A stretch of DNA of 64,000 bases from Tous-C4FEB sp044356555 (GCA_044356555.1 JBIKWB010000002.1:241681-305680); one strand, 5' to 3'; counted from the stretch's first letter, positions 1 to 8,792 are shown. Translations and numbers: made by a program. The notes: generated from the letters alone by a model not told the origin.

Positions 1-1697
1 GTGCGTTTTTCAAAATGAGCGACCAAGTCGGCCGCGATGAGCGCGATTCGCTTCGGGTCACCGACGAGGGCTTCGACAGCCGCCCACTTGGTTTTGAGCT
101 TTTCCTTCTTGGTGAATTCCTCGCCCTCGGTGATGTCCTCGAATTCGGCATCGATCTTGGGCAGAGCGGAGGCGTTGAGGCTAAGTTTGGAAATCCGGCT
201 CTCGTAGAAGATCGGGACCGTGGCGTGATCGGCGACGGCGCGCTGAATATCGTAGATCGAGATGTAGTCTCCGAAAACGGCGCGGGTGTTGGCGTCCGTC
301 TTTTCAATAGGAGTGCCGGTGAACCCGATGAATGTAGCCTGCGGCAGTGCGTCGCGCATGTTACGTGCGAGACCATCAATAACGTCGTATTGGCTGCGGT
401 GCGCTTCGTCCGCGATGACGACGATGTTTTGGCGGTCACTCAGCTTGGGCATCCGCTCGCCCTTTTCCGGCAGGAATTTCTGAATAGTGGTGAACACCAC
501 GCCACCGCTCGCCACCGCCAAGAGTTCGCGCAGCTTCTCGCGGTTCGCGGCTTGCACTGGCGTTTGACCGAGGATGTCCGCGCAGCGTTGGAATTGGCCG
601 AAAAGCTGATCGTCGAGGTCGTTGCGGTCGGTGAGCACGACGACCGTCGGATTCTGCATCACAGCGTGCCGCACGATGCGCGCGGCGAAAAACAGCATCG
701 AGAAGCTCTTGCCGCTGCCTTGGGTATGCCAGACGACCCCCGCCCGTCGGTCGCCGGCCGTGCCTCCATGCATGCGACCCGCCCAATAGGTGCCCGGAGC
801 CTCTTCGAGCAGGTTGACCGCCGTCGTTGCCATGCCACTGGCGCGCACGGTTTCGACGAGGGCCGCGTTGACCGCGTGGAATTGGTGGTAGCCGGAGATG
901 ATCTTGTGGACGGCACCGCTTTCGGGGTCCTCTTCGAAGACGATGAAGTGCTGGAGGAGGTCGAGGAAACGACGGCGCTCAAACACGCCGCGCACTAGGA
1001 CTTCCAATTCGAGCGCGGTTTTGGGTGCGTCGCCTTCACCATCAATCGTGCGCCAAACCTTGAACCATTCTTGGTTGGCGGTGACGGAACCCAAGCGGGC
1101 TTCTAGGCCATCGCTCACGACGAGGGCGGCATTGTAGTGAAGCAACGAGGCGATCTCCGCCTTGTAGGTTTGGAGTTGGGCGTAGGCGCTCCAGATCGTC
1201 GCCTCCTCGTCAGCGGCGTTTTTGAGCTCAATTAGCCCGAGCGGCAGCCCGTTCACAAATACCACGACATCGGGGCGCCGGTTGTGCTGCGCCTCGATGA
1301 CGGTGAATTGATTCACGGCGAGCCAATCGTTAGCCGCGACCTCGTTGAAATCGACCAGCCGCGCGTGGTCGCCAGCGATGCTACCATCGGAGCGCGGATA
1401 CTCTACGGGCACGCCGTCGCGTAGTAGTTTGTGAAAGGCGCGATTGGTGTGGACGAGCGACGAACCTGCGACGCGCAGGACTTTGCGAAGCGCGTCCTCG
1501 CGGGCGTCTGCGGGCATGATCGGATTCAGGCGCGCAATCGCCTCGCGGAGGCGCCCGACCAACACGACATCGCCAAATGAATCACGCTCAGCGGCGGGTT
1601 CACCCGGTGCGAGGTGTGGGCCGTGTCCAACCGTATACCCCAAATCCGCGAACCACTCTAGGGCGGCGGCTTCGACGGTGGATTCGTTGAGGCTCAT
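1..1697 (-). CDS. hsdR: Type I restriction endonuclease subunit R (partial, N-terminal part)
   Basis: This is the ATP-dependent translocase and nuclease subunit of a type I restriction-modification complex. The frame is open from an ATG at 1695-1697 to the window edge, giving about 565 N-terminal residues; the C-terminus lies outside. The N-terminal nuclease domain shows the PD-(D/E)xK pattern (PDVVVFVNGLPLGLIELKN). It is followed by a superfamily 2 helicase core with Walker A (TQGSGKSFSM), a motif Ia-like stretch (VVLTDRNDLDDQLF), the DEAH box (VVIADEAHRSQYD) and FIGFTGTPIE. It is the last gene of the hsd operon, 27 bp after the DUF2971 gene. The identification is secure, but completeness cannot be judged. 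Confidence 0.95.
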   Translation of the reverse strand, partial: MSLNESTVEAAALEWFADLGYTVGHGPHLAPGEPAAERDSFGDVVLVGRLREAIARLNPIMPADAREDALRKVLRVAGSSLVHTNRAFHKLLRDGVPVEYPRSDGSIAGDHARLVDFNEVAANDWLAVNQFTVIEAQHNRRPDVVVFVNGLPLGLIELKNAADEEATIWSAYAQLQTYKAEIASLLHYNAALVVSDGLEARLGSVTANQEWFKVWRTIDGEGDAPKTALELEVLVRGVFERRRFLDLLQHFIVFEEDPESGAVHKIISGYHQFHAVNAALVETVRASGMATTAVNLLEEAPGTYWAGRMHGGTAGDRRAGVVWHTQGSGKSFSMLFFAARIVRHAVMQNPTVVVLTDRNDLDDQLFGQFQRCADILGQTPVQAANREKLRELLAVASGGVVFTTIQKFLPEKGERMPKLSDRQNIVVIADEAHRSQYDVIDGLARNMRDALPQATFIGFTGTPIEKTDANTRAVFGDYISIYDIQRAVADHATVPIFYESRISKLSLNASALPKIDAEFEDITEGEEFTKKEKLKTKWAAVEALVGDPKRIALIAADLVAHFEKR

Positions 1698-1724
1698 GAG
1701 AAAAGTTAACCGCCTCGGGTGTAG

Positions 1725-2642
1725 CTAGGCACTCGATGACCATGAAACCATCGCAATGGACGAGCTATCTGCGGTTGCCTTGATTTGAAAAAACTCAACC
1801 GGAGTTGTTAGCGTTTTTCGAACAAGCGCCGCATAGTACTTTCTCCTAGTTTCAGGCATCTTGAGCCCGAAAACAACCGTCTCAAGTGGCCCCGGCCAGG
1901 GGAAAAGACCGTTGGTCTCTTCAACGTAACGCCATTCTTTTTCATAGCTCCATTCGACAGGCTTGGTGCTAAATGCAGCCCGGAAGGTAGGATCAGCGAA
2001 GCCTATTTTTTGCTCGGACTTGACTCCTCCGTCAGGAGTTGCACCTGTCGAAATTTGGTTAATGAAGCCGGTAGTGAAGCTTGGCTTTACGTTATCGTAG
2101 ACAACTTGGAGCGCGTGTTCGGTTGACCCGAGTTTACTTTTGGGCGTCCGCTTGAATCCAAACGCAAGCCCAGTATGGCTGGCAGCGTAATGCGCCCACA
2201 TTAATTGATTGTCTGGAGATTCGGAAAGGCTGAACACCCCAACATGCGCAAGCTGTTTTTCAAAGCGTTCAAACAGCTCTCGTGGTCGCGACATGACGCG
2301 GCCCTGATCTATTAAGAAGGATCGGATCGCACCGTATTTTTCCTTTCGTGTCTTTAGCCTCCTCAATCCCTGGAACCATCGTTTCGTGGCGCGACTCGAC
2401 AGTGAATAGAATGTATGCCCGCCCTCAAGGGCTGGAGTTGCCGACATCACGAAACCCGACATCTGCGCATCCTCCATCTGGCGAATTTGATTCCTCTTCC
2501 AGTCATCGGGGATTTGTCCGGTTTTGCATTCTAAAGGGTCGTTGAGCTTATCGGGCGTCGAAAGCCACACGTTACCCGAGGTAATAATTTCTTCGGTTTT
2601 CTCGGAGTCGCCTCGATACTTAAATAGAAGTGAGGGTAGCAT
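1725..2642 (-). CDS. DUF2971 family protein
   Basis: A 305-residue protein with the DUF2971 pattern: an N-terminal LLFKYR, WLSTPDKLNDPLE at about residues 26-38, and VFSLSESPDNQLMWAHYAAS at about 136-155. The biochemical function of DUF2971 proteins is not established to my knowledge; they are often found in accessory and defence regions. The gene lies 18 bp downstream of the ATPase/TOPRIM gene and 27 bp upstream of hsdR, so it is probably co-transcribed and may act with the ATPase. Base composition is visibly more A+T-rich than in hsdM or the dcw genes, which suggests separate acquisition. Confidence 0.8.
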   Translation of the reverse strand: MLPSLLFKYRGDSEKTEEIITSGNVWLSTPDKLNDPLECKTGQIPDDWKRNQIRQMEDAQMSGFVMSATPALEGGHTFYSLSSRATKRWFQGLRRLKTRKEKYGAIRSFLIDQGRVMSRPRELFERFEKQLAHVGVFSLSESPDNQLMWAHYAASHTGLAFGFKRTPKSKLGSTEHALQVVYDNVKPSFTTGFINQISTGATPDGGVKSEQKIGFADPTFRAAFSTKPVEWSYEKEWRYVEETNGLFPWPGPLETVVFGLKMPETRRKYYAALVRKTLTTPVEFFQIKATADSSSIAMVSWSSSA

Positions 2643-2660
2643 AAAACTCGTCGAGAGACA

Positions 2661-4352
2661 TCAACTTACCCTGTCAATTGTGGCTTTCCTGAGAGCCTCA
2701 TATGTGCCCATCGTCGGCGCGACGAGCGGTGCAAGCGTATCTCGCATGAAAGCGTCCTTATCGTTACCCCGTTGCTGTAAAGTGAGGAGTTTCTTGAGTC
2801 CGACGTAAATCTCCCCAGCTGACGATTTGAGATCATCGGCTGGGTGCCCTCGGGCTGCGCTCGAACTAATCGCATCGGTTTTCACCTTCAATGCCGCAGC
2901 AAGCAAAAGTTGTTCAGCCGATAATTTGAGATCGGCCGCTAGATTTCCTTGGGCTGCTTTTGCACTGATCGCATCGTTCTCCGCCTTCAATACCGCAGCG
3001 AGCGATGGCCGTGTCTGCTCCCGTGTGACGAGCGCTTCGACAACATCATCTGCAAAAAGATATGACTCTAAGTTTCGCAAGGGAAGCGTGAGGACGTTGT
3101 TCTTCTCCAATTCTGCCACTTCTGCGGGGGATCGATCATCCCGATCAGCAATTGAGACAATTTTCGCGCTTGGCACTATTCGACCGAGTGTCATCGCCAC
3201 TGACACACCGGTAGCTTGAACTTGGCTCGATGAACCGCCCGAAACGAAAAGAACATCAGGGTGGTGCGTTCCGAGGATTCGATTGTAGATTTCTGCATCG
3301 AAATCTTTGCGCCGCGTGCCGACCGATGACCCTTCACAGACGAAGATGATGCGTGGCGCAATCCTGTGCGAAAGGTCATCGAGAGTGATAGACAAAAGCT
3401 TTTCCCATGTCACTCGACCGAGACTGCTCGGGACCAATTCGCGTGGTGCGTCTTGATCAACTCCATCGAAATCAATCAGGCAGACCGACGTTGGATCCGC
3501 TGCAATCATCTCTTGCGCGGCCCGCAATACCCCGAGCGAATGGGTCGTTACCCAAAGCTGGCACTCCTCAGGAATGATTTTCACCATTTCCTTCAGCAGT
3601 TTGCCCTGCACCCGTGTATGGAGATGGGTTTCCAATTCATCCACGCAATAGACAGCATCCGAGAAGAAGCGGCGCTTCACGTGGAGGTCGAGAAGCAGGT
3701 CGAACGCAGCTTTTTCACCGCCGGACAAGTTTTTGTAGTGATAGGATTTCGAAACACCTTTTTCAAAAAAGAAAGCCCCCGCTCCAAGTGGGTCAGAAAC
3801 ACTATTTAGCAGCAAATCGCCGAACACATTTTGCATCGACGCGCGAATACCGCCGATAAGTTCTTCTCTGAGGATACGAACCGTCTTCGTATCGTTAGAT
3901 TCGTTGTAGACGCCCGACATCGTATCGTAAACAAGTCGGCGATAGTTGTCCGACACGGTTTGGTCGTTATCAATTACGCGATTGACGCGAACTCCTTCAG
4001 AGGGATTTCCCGGCCGATTGATCCCATCCACTGAGAAATCAGGATCATTTCGGTAGGCTGTTCGGACGTAAAGAGAACCCTTCTTCGCTTCGGCTCCATC
4101 ATGAAGATTTACTTCAACTGTTTGTCCCCAATTGAACTCTTCTACTGCATCCTTGCGGTAGTATAGCGCGTCCGAGTTGATTCCAAAGCCTGCGCGCTGC
4201 CGATACCAATGAAGAAAGGCATCGAAAAGAGAAGACTTGCCACAACCGTTTGGGCCAACGACGACGACCAACTTTGCGGTTTTCGGAACATCGCGAATGA
4301 CGAGGTCGCTAAACCTCTTGAAGTTTTTCAATCGTAGGGATGCGATTCTCAT
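2661..4352 (-). CDS. AAA/ABC-type ATPase fused to a TOPRIM-like (DUF4435-type) domain, PARIS-like
   Basis: The protein has 563 residues. The N-terminal half is an SMC/ABC-type ATPase: Walker A GPNGCGKS (33-40), signature LSGGE (209-213), Walker B AVYCVDELE (233-241) and H-loop WVTTHS (His271). The C-terminal half starts with IIFVCEG (Glu340), has DAEIYNRI and carries IADRDDRS (402-408), the acidic pattern of TOPRIM/OLD nucleases. This matches AriA plus AriB of the anti-phage PARIS system, or an OLD-like nuclease, in one chain; the PARIS assignment is inference. Residues 452-517 are two tandem 33-residue repeats. The start ATG overlaps the stop of an hsdS remnant (ATGA), which indicates ancestral coupling to a specificity gene. 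Composition is more A+T-rich than hsdM. Confidence 0.75.
   Translation of the reverse strand: MRIASLRLKNFKRFSDLVIRDVPKTAKLVVVVGPNGCGKSSLFDAFLHWYRQRAGFGINSDALYYRKDAVEEFNWGQTVEVNLHDGAEAKKGSLYVRTAYRNDPDFSVDGINRPGNPSEGVRVNRVIDNDQTVSDNYRRLVYDTMSGVYNESNDTKTVRILREELIGGIRASMQNVFGDLLLNSVSDPLGAGAFFFEKGVSKSYHYKNLSGGEKAAFDLLLDLHVKRRFFSDAVYCVDELETHLHTRVQGKLLKEMVKIIPEECQLWVTTHSLGVLRAAQEMIAADPTSVCLIDFDGVDQDAPRELVPSSLGRVTWEKLLSITLDDLSHRIAPRIIFVCEGSSVGTRRKDFDAEIYNRILGTHHPDVLFVSGGSSSQVQATGVSVAMTLGRIVPSAKIVSIADRDDRSPAEVAELEKNNVLTLPLRNLESYLFADDVVEALVTREQTRPSLAAVLKAENDAISAKAAQGNLAADLKLSAEQLLLAAALKVKTDAISSSAARGHPADDLKSSAGEIYVGLKKLLTLQQRGNDKDAFMRDTLAPLVAPTMGTYEALRKATIDRVS
2821..3015 (-). repeat. 99-bp tandem duplication inside the ATPase/TOPRIM gene
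   Basis: Two adjacent 99-bp units start at about 2821 and 2920 on the plus strand and encode two 33-residue copies (residues 452-484 and 485-517). Each has the pattern AA-x-LK-x3-DAIS-x2-AA-x-G-x3-A-DLK. The copies have diverged at several positions, so the duplication is not recent. Confidence 0.8.
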
Positions 4353-4438
4353 AGTGGTATTTGGACCGTGTATAATTTCGCGCTCAGCAGTTTCGGCAGC
4401 AGCGTGTCGCGCAGGGTGACGAGGGTGCGGGAGTGTTT
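4349..4438 (-). pseudogene. 3' remnant of a second hsdS gene
   Basis: Reading on the minus strand from about 4438 to a TGA at 4351-4349 gives SRTLVTLRDTLLPKLLSAKL followed by eight residues. This is the hallmark C-terminus of type I specificity subunits; the intact HsdS at 4980-6311 ends with TLATLRDKLMPKLLSGEL. The rest of the gene is absent, and the next 26 bp lead into an unrelated gene. The remnant differs in sequence from the intact copy, so it is not a simple fresh duplication. Its stop overlaps the start codon of the ATPase gene. Confidence 0.8.
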
Positions 4439-4464
4439 GCGGGGCGAGGTTTTCACGCTTCTTC

Positions 4465-4974
4465 TCACTCGGTTGTTAGAAAAGCGTGTTTGAGCGCGTC
4501 GGCGCGCCATTGCTCGGTAAACGCCAGCGCGGCTTTTCGGTCGAAAATCAGGGGCGCGCGATGGCCCGGGCCTTGGCCGATCATATCACATAGCCGCACG
4601 GCGGCATTAAAGAGTTCATCGGCCCTTTGGCCGTCGCGTTTTGATGAGCCGAGCAAGACATGGGCGGCGCTACCCCAGGCGGCTGCGACCAGTGTGCTGC
4701 GATGCGGCTCGTCGCTGAGGTATTCACCTAGCAGGTGGAACGGACATATCTCCCGCAGCCATTGCGCCAGTTCCTCTTCGAGATAGGTGCTGTCGCGAGC
4801 ATCGCACTCTTCGTCAAATTCGCTCGTAAACATGTGCGTCAGCCGCCGACGGGTGATGCGGTAGAGCAATTTGTCCTGCTCTCCTTCTCCCGCGTCGCGG
4901 TAGAGGTTGAGCAAACGTTCCTCATCGGGCGACAGCCAGCCTGAGAGGTCTGCTTGAACAAATGTTTTCTTCAT
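4465..4974 (-). CDS. Hypothetical protein in hsd operon
   Basis: A 169-residue soluble, acidic protein I do not recognise. It has no signal peptide, membrane segment or obvious catalytic motif. It looks helical, with a charged N-terminal part (SPDEERLLNLYRDAGEGEQD) and an Ala-rich middle. The gene starts 5 bp after the hsdS stop and ends just before the hsdS remnant, so it occupies the place where the body of a second specificity gene would have been. Co-transcription with hsdS is likely from the spacing. Any role in restriction or defence is inferred from position only. Confidence 0.65.
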   Translation of the reverse strand: MKKTFVQADLSGWLSPDEERLLNLYRDAGEGEQDKLLYRITRRRLTHMFTSEFDEECDARDSTYLEEELAQWLREICPFHLLGEYLSDEPHRSTLVAAAWGSAAHVLLGSSKRDGQRADELFNAAVRLCDMIGQGPGHRAPLIFDRKAALAFTEQWRADALKHAFLTTE

Positions 4975-4979
4975 GACGG

Positions 4980-6311
4980 TTACTGGAGGCCCGCCTCCGA
5001 AGCGCTTAACTCCCCGCTCAGCAGCTTCGGCATCAGCTTGTCGCGCAGGGTGGCGAGCGTGTGAGATTGCTCAAATGCGATGGTACTGCGTTCGTCCCAT
5101 GGGCCGACAATCTCGGCGAAGCGGACTTGAAGCTCGGGCGGAGGAACGACAATCGGAAGCGCACCGAGAATCGATGTATTTAAGTTTGGCATTGTTGCAC
5201 CTACGGCGTGGCGGACTACCCACGCGCGGGATTCCTGCGTGCCTAGATACGAAGCCCCGAAGAATGGGTTTATGCCGAGCGGACCAAAACGAACGCGCAG
5301 GCAACCAGTGCCGCAGAGCCAACCATGTTCGCCGCGACGGATCAAACTGCGGCGTTCGACATCGCCACGCCGGCTGTAAACGACATCGCCAGCTTGCACC
5401 CGATAAACTTTGAGTCGTTCGGCGTCCTGCTCGCGAATGCGAGCGATAGAACTGGTGTCGATCCGGTTGTCCCGCAGATCACTCGGCATGATTGAGGGAA
5501 TACCCTCATCGACGTAATCCGACGCGTGAAGCTGCGTGCCGAACGGACCGGTCTGAATGTTGCCTCCGCCCTTGTTGCAGACTTCTCCGAGCGTTGTCGC
5601 AGTCCATCCGTGTGGGATGTGTCCAGCAGCCGTTTCATCAAACGAGTCGGGGAAGAGGGCAGCGGTGTCGGAGTCGAGGGCGGCGGGGGGGCGGCCGTCA
5701 AGTTTGGCATGGACGGGGTCGAAATTCACGAACCAGCTCTGGAACAGCGCCCGCGCCATCGCCTCCAACGTCGCGTTCATCCGCCGGTTCAACTCGATCT
5801 GGTCTTCGATGCGTTCGAGCACTTCCACGATGCTTTTCCGTGTGCCCGAAAAGCTTGGAACTGGGTAGCCGAGGAAGTCATCGCGGCTCAGTGCAACAAC
5901 TGCGCTCCCCATTGCTCTACCGTCGCAGTAGGCTCGGTAGTGAGGAGTGCGAAGCAACCAGTAAAGGTAACTAGATGTCTTTGCTTTCTCGTCGCTCCGA
6001 AACTCTAGCTTCACGGTGTCTTGCGTGAGGCGGCCAGAGGGCACTGAAGCCGGCACGCGAGCAACCGACCCAATCATCTTGCCATCTTTCGTAGCGCCTT
6101 TGAGCGACACAAAGAGGTCGCCCGGAGTGAGCATCAACTTCGGAGGGCAATCGCCGCCGTAGGTCTTGTAGTCCCCCTCGCGGAAACCACCGCCGGGATG
6201 AATCGAACCGAGCCCAAGCAACGCAGGGCCTGGCTTACCAACGAGGTTTCCTTTGTATGTGGTGCCTCGAATTAGCGTCACATAGTCCCTGACGGTTTGC
6301 TCATCCGCCAT
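4980..6311 (-). CDS. hsdS: Type I restriction-modification specificity subunit S
   Basis: A 443-residue DNA-recognition subunit that would pair with HsdM and HsdR to set target specificity. It has the usual two target-recognition domains (about 1-150 and 225-380). They are separated by a helical conserved region (VLERIEDQIELNRRMNATLE, followed by ARALFQSWFVNFDPV), and a second conserved helix ends the protein (LATLRDKLMPKLLSGEL). The second domain begins with IPHGWTATTLGEV, typical of TRDs. The start overlaps the hsdM end by 11 bp, consistent with translational coupling. Confidence 0.95.
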   Translation of the reverse strand: MADEQTVRDYVTLIRGTTYKGNLVGKPGPALLGLGSIHPGGGFREGDYKTYGGDCPPKLMLTPGDLFVSLKGATKDGKMIGSVARVPASVPSGRLTQDTVKLEFRSDEKAKTSSYLYWLLRTPHYRAYCDGRAMGSAVVALSRDDFLGYPVPSFSGTRKSIVEVLERIEDQIELNRRMNATLEAMARALFQSWFVNFDPVHAKLDGRPPAALDSDTAALFPDSFDETAAGHIPHGWTATTLGEVCNKGGGNIQTGPFGTQLHASDYVDEGIPSIMPSDLRDNRIDTSSIARIREQDAERLKVYRVQAGDVVYSRRGDVERRSLIRRGEHGWLCGTGCLRVRFGPLGINPFFGASYLGTQESRAWVVRHAVGATMPNLNTSILGALPIVVPPPELQVRFAEIVGPWDERSTIAFEQSHTLATLRDKLMPKLLSGELSASEAGLQ

Positions 6312-7887
6312 AACCCAGCCCTCTTAGGTTTGCTTTGATGGCCTTCTCCAGTTTCGCGGACTCGGCGAACTGGGCGTGCAATTCGGCGACGAGGCGCGGC
6401 ATCTTTTCCTGGAAGGGGTCGCCGTCGTCTTCGACTTCCTCGGCGCCGACGTAGCGTCCCGGCGTGAGGACGTGGCCGTGCGCGGCGATGTCGGCGGTGG
6501 TGGCGGATTTGCAGAAGCCCGCCACGTCTTCGTATTTGCCCGCGGATCTATCTCCCCGCCATGCGTGGTAGGTGGAGGTGATTTTTTCCAGGTCGGCGTC
6601 GGTTAGCTCGCGGTGGACACGGTCGATCAGGGTGCCGAGCTTGCGGGCATCGATGAAGAGGGTCTGTTTGCGGCGGTCGCGGAAGCCTCGTTTGGCGTCG
6701 GCGTCTTTGTTTTTCGCTAGGAACCAGAGGCAGACGGGAATCTGTGTGCTGTAGAAGAGCTGGCCGGGGAGGGCGACCATGCAGTCCACGAGGTCGGCCT
6801 CGATGAGGGCGCGGCGGATGTCGCCTTCGCCAGACTGGTTGGAGGACATGCTGCCATTGGCGAGGACGAAGCCGGCCATGCCCTGCGGCGCTAGGTGATG
6901 GATGAAATGCTGCACCCAGGCGAAGTTGGCGTTGCCCTTGGGCGGGACGCCAAACTGCCAGCGCACGTCGTCGTCCTTGCGGAACCAGTCGGAGTCGTTG
7001 AAGGGCGGGTTGGCGAGGACGTAGTCGGCGCGGAGGTCGGCATGCTGGACGCTCCGGAAAGTGTCGGCGTGTTCCTTGCCGATGTCGGCCTCGATGCCAC
7101 GGATCGCGAGGTTCATGATTGCGAGGCGGCGGGTCGTGGCGTTGCTCTCCTGGCCGTAGATTGAGATGTCGCCGAGCTTGCCGCCGTGGGATTCGACGAA
7201 TTTTTCCGACTGCACGAACATACCGCCGGAGCCGCAGGCGGGGTCGTAGATGCGGCCTTTGTAGGGGGCGAGCATCTCGACGAGGCAGCGCACGACGCAG
7301 GACGGGGTGTAGAACTGGCCGCCGTTCTTGCCCTCGGCGCTGGCGAAGCGCGTGAGGAAATACTCGTAAACGCGGCCGAGCAGATCGACGGAGCGGTGAG
7401 TTTTTTCGCCCTCGCTGGCAGCGGTGAGGGCGATGGTGGCGATGACGTCGATCAGTTCGCCGAGGCGCTGTTTGTCGAGGCCGGGGCGGGCGTAGTCTTT
7501 GGGGAGGACGCCCTTGAGGCGCGGGTTGTCGCGCTCGATGGCAACCATGGCGTCGTCCACGATCTTGCCGATGGTGGGCTGCTTGGCCGATGACTGAAGA
7601 TGGGGCCAGCGGGCTTCCTTCGGCACCCAGAAGACGTTCTCGGCTTTGTATTCGTCGGGGTCTTCGGCATTGGCCCCGGCGTAGTCGCCTTTGCCTTCAA
7701 CCAGTTTCGCGCGGTGTTCCTCAAAGGTGTCGGAGATGTATTTGAGGAAGATGAGCCCAAGGACGACGTGCTTGTATTCCGCCGCGTCCATGTTGTTGCG
7801 GAGCTTGTCGGCGGTGAGCCAGAGCTTGGCCTCAAAGCCAATGGTGGCGGTGGACTGAGCGGAGGACGAAGTTTTCGCGCGGGGCAT
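6301..7887 (-). CDS. hsdM: Type I restriction-modification DNA methyltransferase subunit M
   Basis: A 528-residue N6-adenine methyltransferase. The N-terminal HsdM domain (LWLTADKLRNNMDAAEYKHV) is followed by the catalytic domain with GQFYTP (about 190-195), the SAM-binding motif I DPACGSGGM (215-223) and catalytic motif IV NPPF (293-296). I chose the ATG at 7885-7887 (MPRAKTSS) because the 14 residues encoded upstream do not resemble the family. The 158-bp gap to the repressor gene leaves room for a promoter, but none is obvious. Confidence 0.95.
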   Translation of the reverse strand: MPRAKTSSSAQSTATIGFEAKLWLTADKLRNNMDAAEYKHVVLGLIFLKYISDTFEEHRAKLVEGKGDYAGANAEDPDEYKAENVFWVPKEARWPHLQSSAKQPTIGKIVDDAMVAIERDNPRLKGVLPKDYARPGLDKQRLGELIDVIATIALTAASEGEKTHRSVDLLGRVYEYFLTRFASAEGKNGGQFYTPSCVVRCLVEMLAPYKGRIYDPACGSGGMFVQSEKFVESHGGKLGDISIYGQESNATTRRLAIMNLAIRGIEADIGKEHADTFRSVQHADLRADYVLANPPFNDSDWFRKDDDVRWQFGVPPKGNANFAWVQHFIHHLAPQGMAGFVLANGSMSSNQSGEGDIRRALIEADLVDCMVALPGQLFYSTQIPVCLWFLAKNKDADAKRGFRDRRKQTLFIDARKLGTLIDRVHRELTDADLEKITSTYHAWRGDRSAGKYEDVAGFCKSATTADIAAHGHVLTPGRYVGAEEVEDDGDPFQEKMPRLVAELHAQFAESAKLEKAIKANLRGLGYGG

Positions 7888-8045
7888 GGGGACAGCCAAA
7901 AACGAATGGTGCAAGCGATTGCCGCGCAATGAGCAAATCGCCTATGACGAGGGCGTATAGCTCGGTTGAGTCAGGGATAATTGCTGTTTGTCCGATGACC
8001 ATGTCCTTGCGCAGGGCCACTCGAGCAGGAGTGAGGCGGATTTTA

Positions 8046-8708
8046 TCACTCAGTGGCCTCGGGAATCCATTTTACCGTGGCCAATACTTTTCCAACTATT
8101 TTCACGTGCGCATCAAAATCTTCGGAATTTAGAACCTGCGCTTTGTTGCGCGTATATTGCCAAATGCTAAAGTGCCGGAACTTGTCCATGGCGATACGTC
8201 GGCAGGTCAGTTTTCCGTCGCGTGATATCAAGAACAATTCACCTTTCTCGTGGGGCGAAATCTGAGCGGTATCGATCATCGTCCACTCACCGCCCAGCAA
8301 TATCGGGCTAACGCAGCTATTGGTTGCGCGCCACATCATCACGCTGGTCTCTTTTTCGGCTCGAAGAGTAGGGAATACACTGCCGTGGACGGAGCATAGC
8401 CATCTCCCTCTCGTCCATCCATTGCCGTTCTTGGCAGGCTTCACTTCGTAAAGGGCGAAAACGTTAGTATCCAATGGGACGGCTCGATGCTCACCTGCTA
8501 GCGCACTTATAGAAATGCTTAGGTGGTTAGCTATTTCTAGCGCTGCTTCCAAAGTAGGAATGCCACCATTCCGGTAGGTCGAAATAGTGCTGCGGGGAAT
8601 GCCGGTAGCTTTGGCCATCGCGCTCGCGGCTCCGCGGCTTTCGAGATGTTGACGAAGGGTATCGTGAAAATGGGAGAGCCTAGCCGCGCCAATTTTCTTA
8701 TTCGTCAT
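8046..8708 (-). CDS. Cro/CI-type (XRE) repressor with S24/LexA-like C-terminal domain
   Basis: The protein has 220 residues. Residues about 15-75 form a helix-turn-helix domain (MAKATGIPRSTISTYRNGGI). Residues about 85-215 look like the S24 dimerisation/peptidase fold, ending in VKIVGKVLATVKWI. The serine position of the family is retained in ATNSCVSP, but the lysine expected in VKR is Arg (CRRI), so self-cleavage is doubtful. The gene is divergent from the unknown gene at 8793 and lies upstream of hsdM in the same direction. Two matching dyads sit in the shared upstream region, so autoregulation is likely. It may control the hsd operon, the divergent gene, or both. Confidence 0.8.
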   Translation of the reverse strand: MTNKKIGAARLSHFHDTLRQHLESRGAASAMAKATGIPRSTISTYRNGGIPTLEAALEIANHLSISISALAGEHRAVPLDTNVFALYEVKPAKNGNGWTRGRWLCSVHGSVFPTLRAEKETSVMMWRATNSCVSPILLGGEWTMIDTAQISPHEKGELFLISRDGKLTCRRIAMDKFRHFSIWQYTRNKAQVLNSEDFDAHVKIVGKVLATVKWIPEATE

Positions 8709-8728
8709 TTGTTCAGAATTTCGGACAA
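8709..8728. promoter_or_regulatory. Putative repressor operator 1
   Basis: A 20-bp dyad of form TTGTTC-N8-GGACAA immediately upstream of the XRE repressor start codon. It matches a second copy 55 bp away in all 12 conserved positions. Binding by the adjacent repressor is inferred. Confidence 0.65.
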
Positions 8729-8763
8729 ATCAAAAAACATCTCCGCTCTGAAACAATAGAGAA

Positions 8764-8783
8764 TTGTTCGGTAAGCGGGACAA
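8764..8783. promoter_or_regulatory. Putative repressor operator 2
   Basis: Second TTGTTC-N8-GGACAA dyad, 9 bp upstream of the divergent gene at 8793. Centre-to-centre spacing from operator 1 is 55 bp, close to five helical turns, which would allow co-operative binding on one DNA face. Confidence 0.65.
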
Positions 8784-8792
8784 TGGAAAGAT

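Noticed and set aside
15..998. A 327-codon plus-strand frame at the left edge
   Set aside because: The minus strand encodes an unbroken HsdR sequence with helicase motifs across the same bases, so the plus-strand frame is its shadow.
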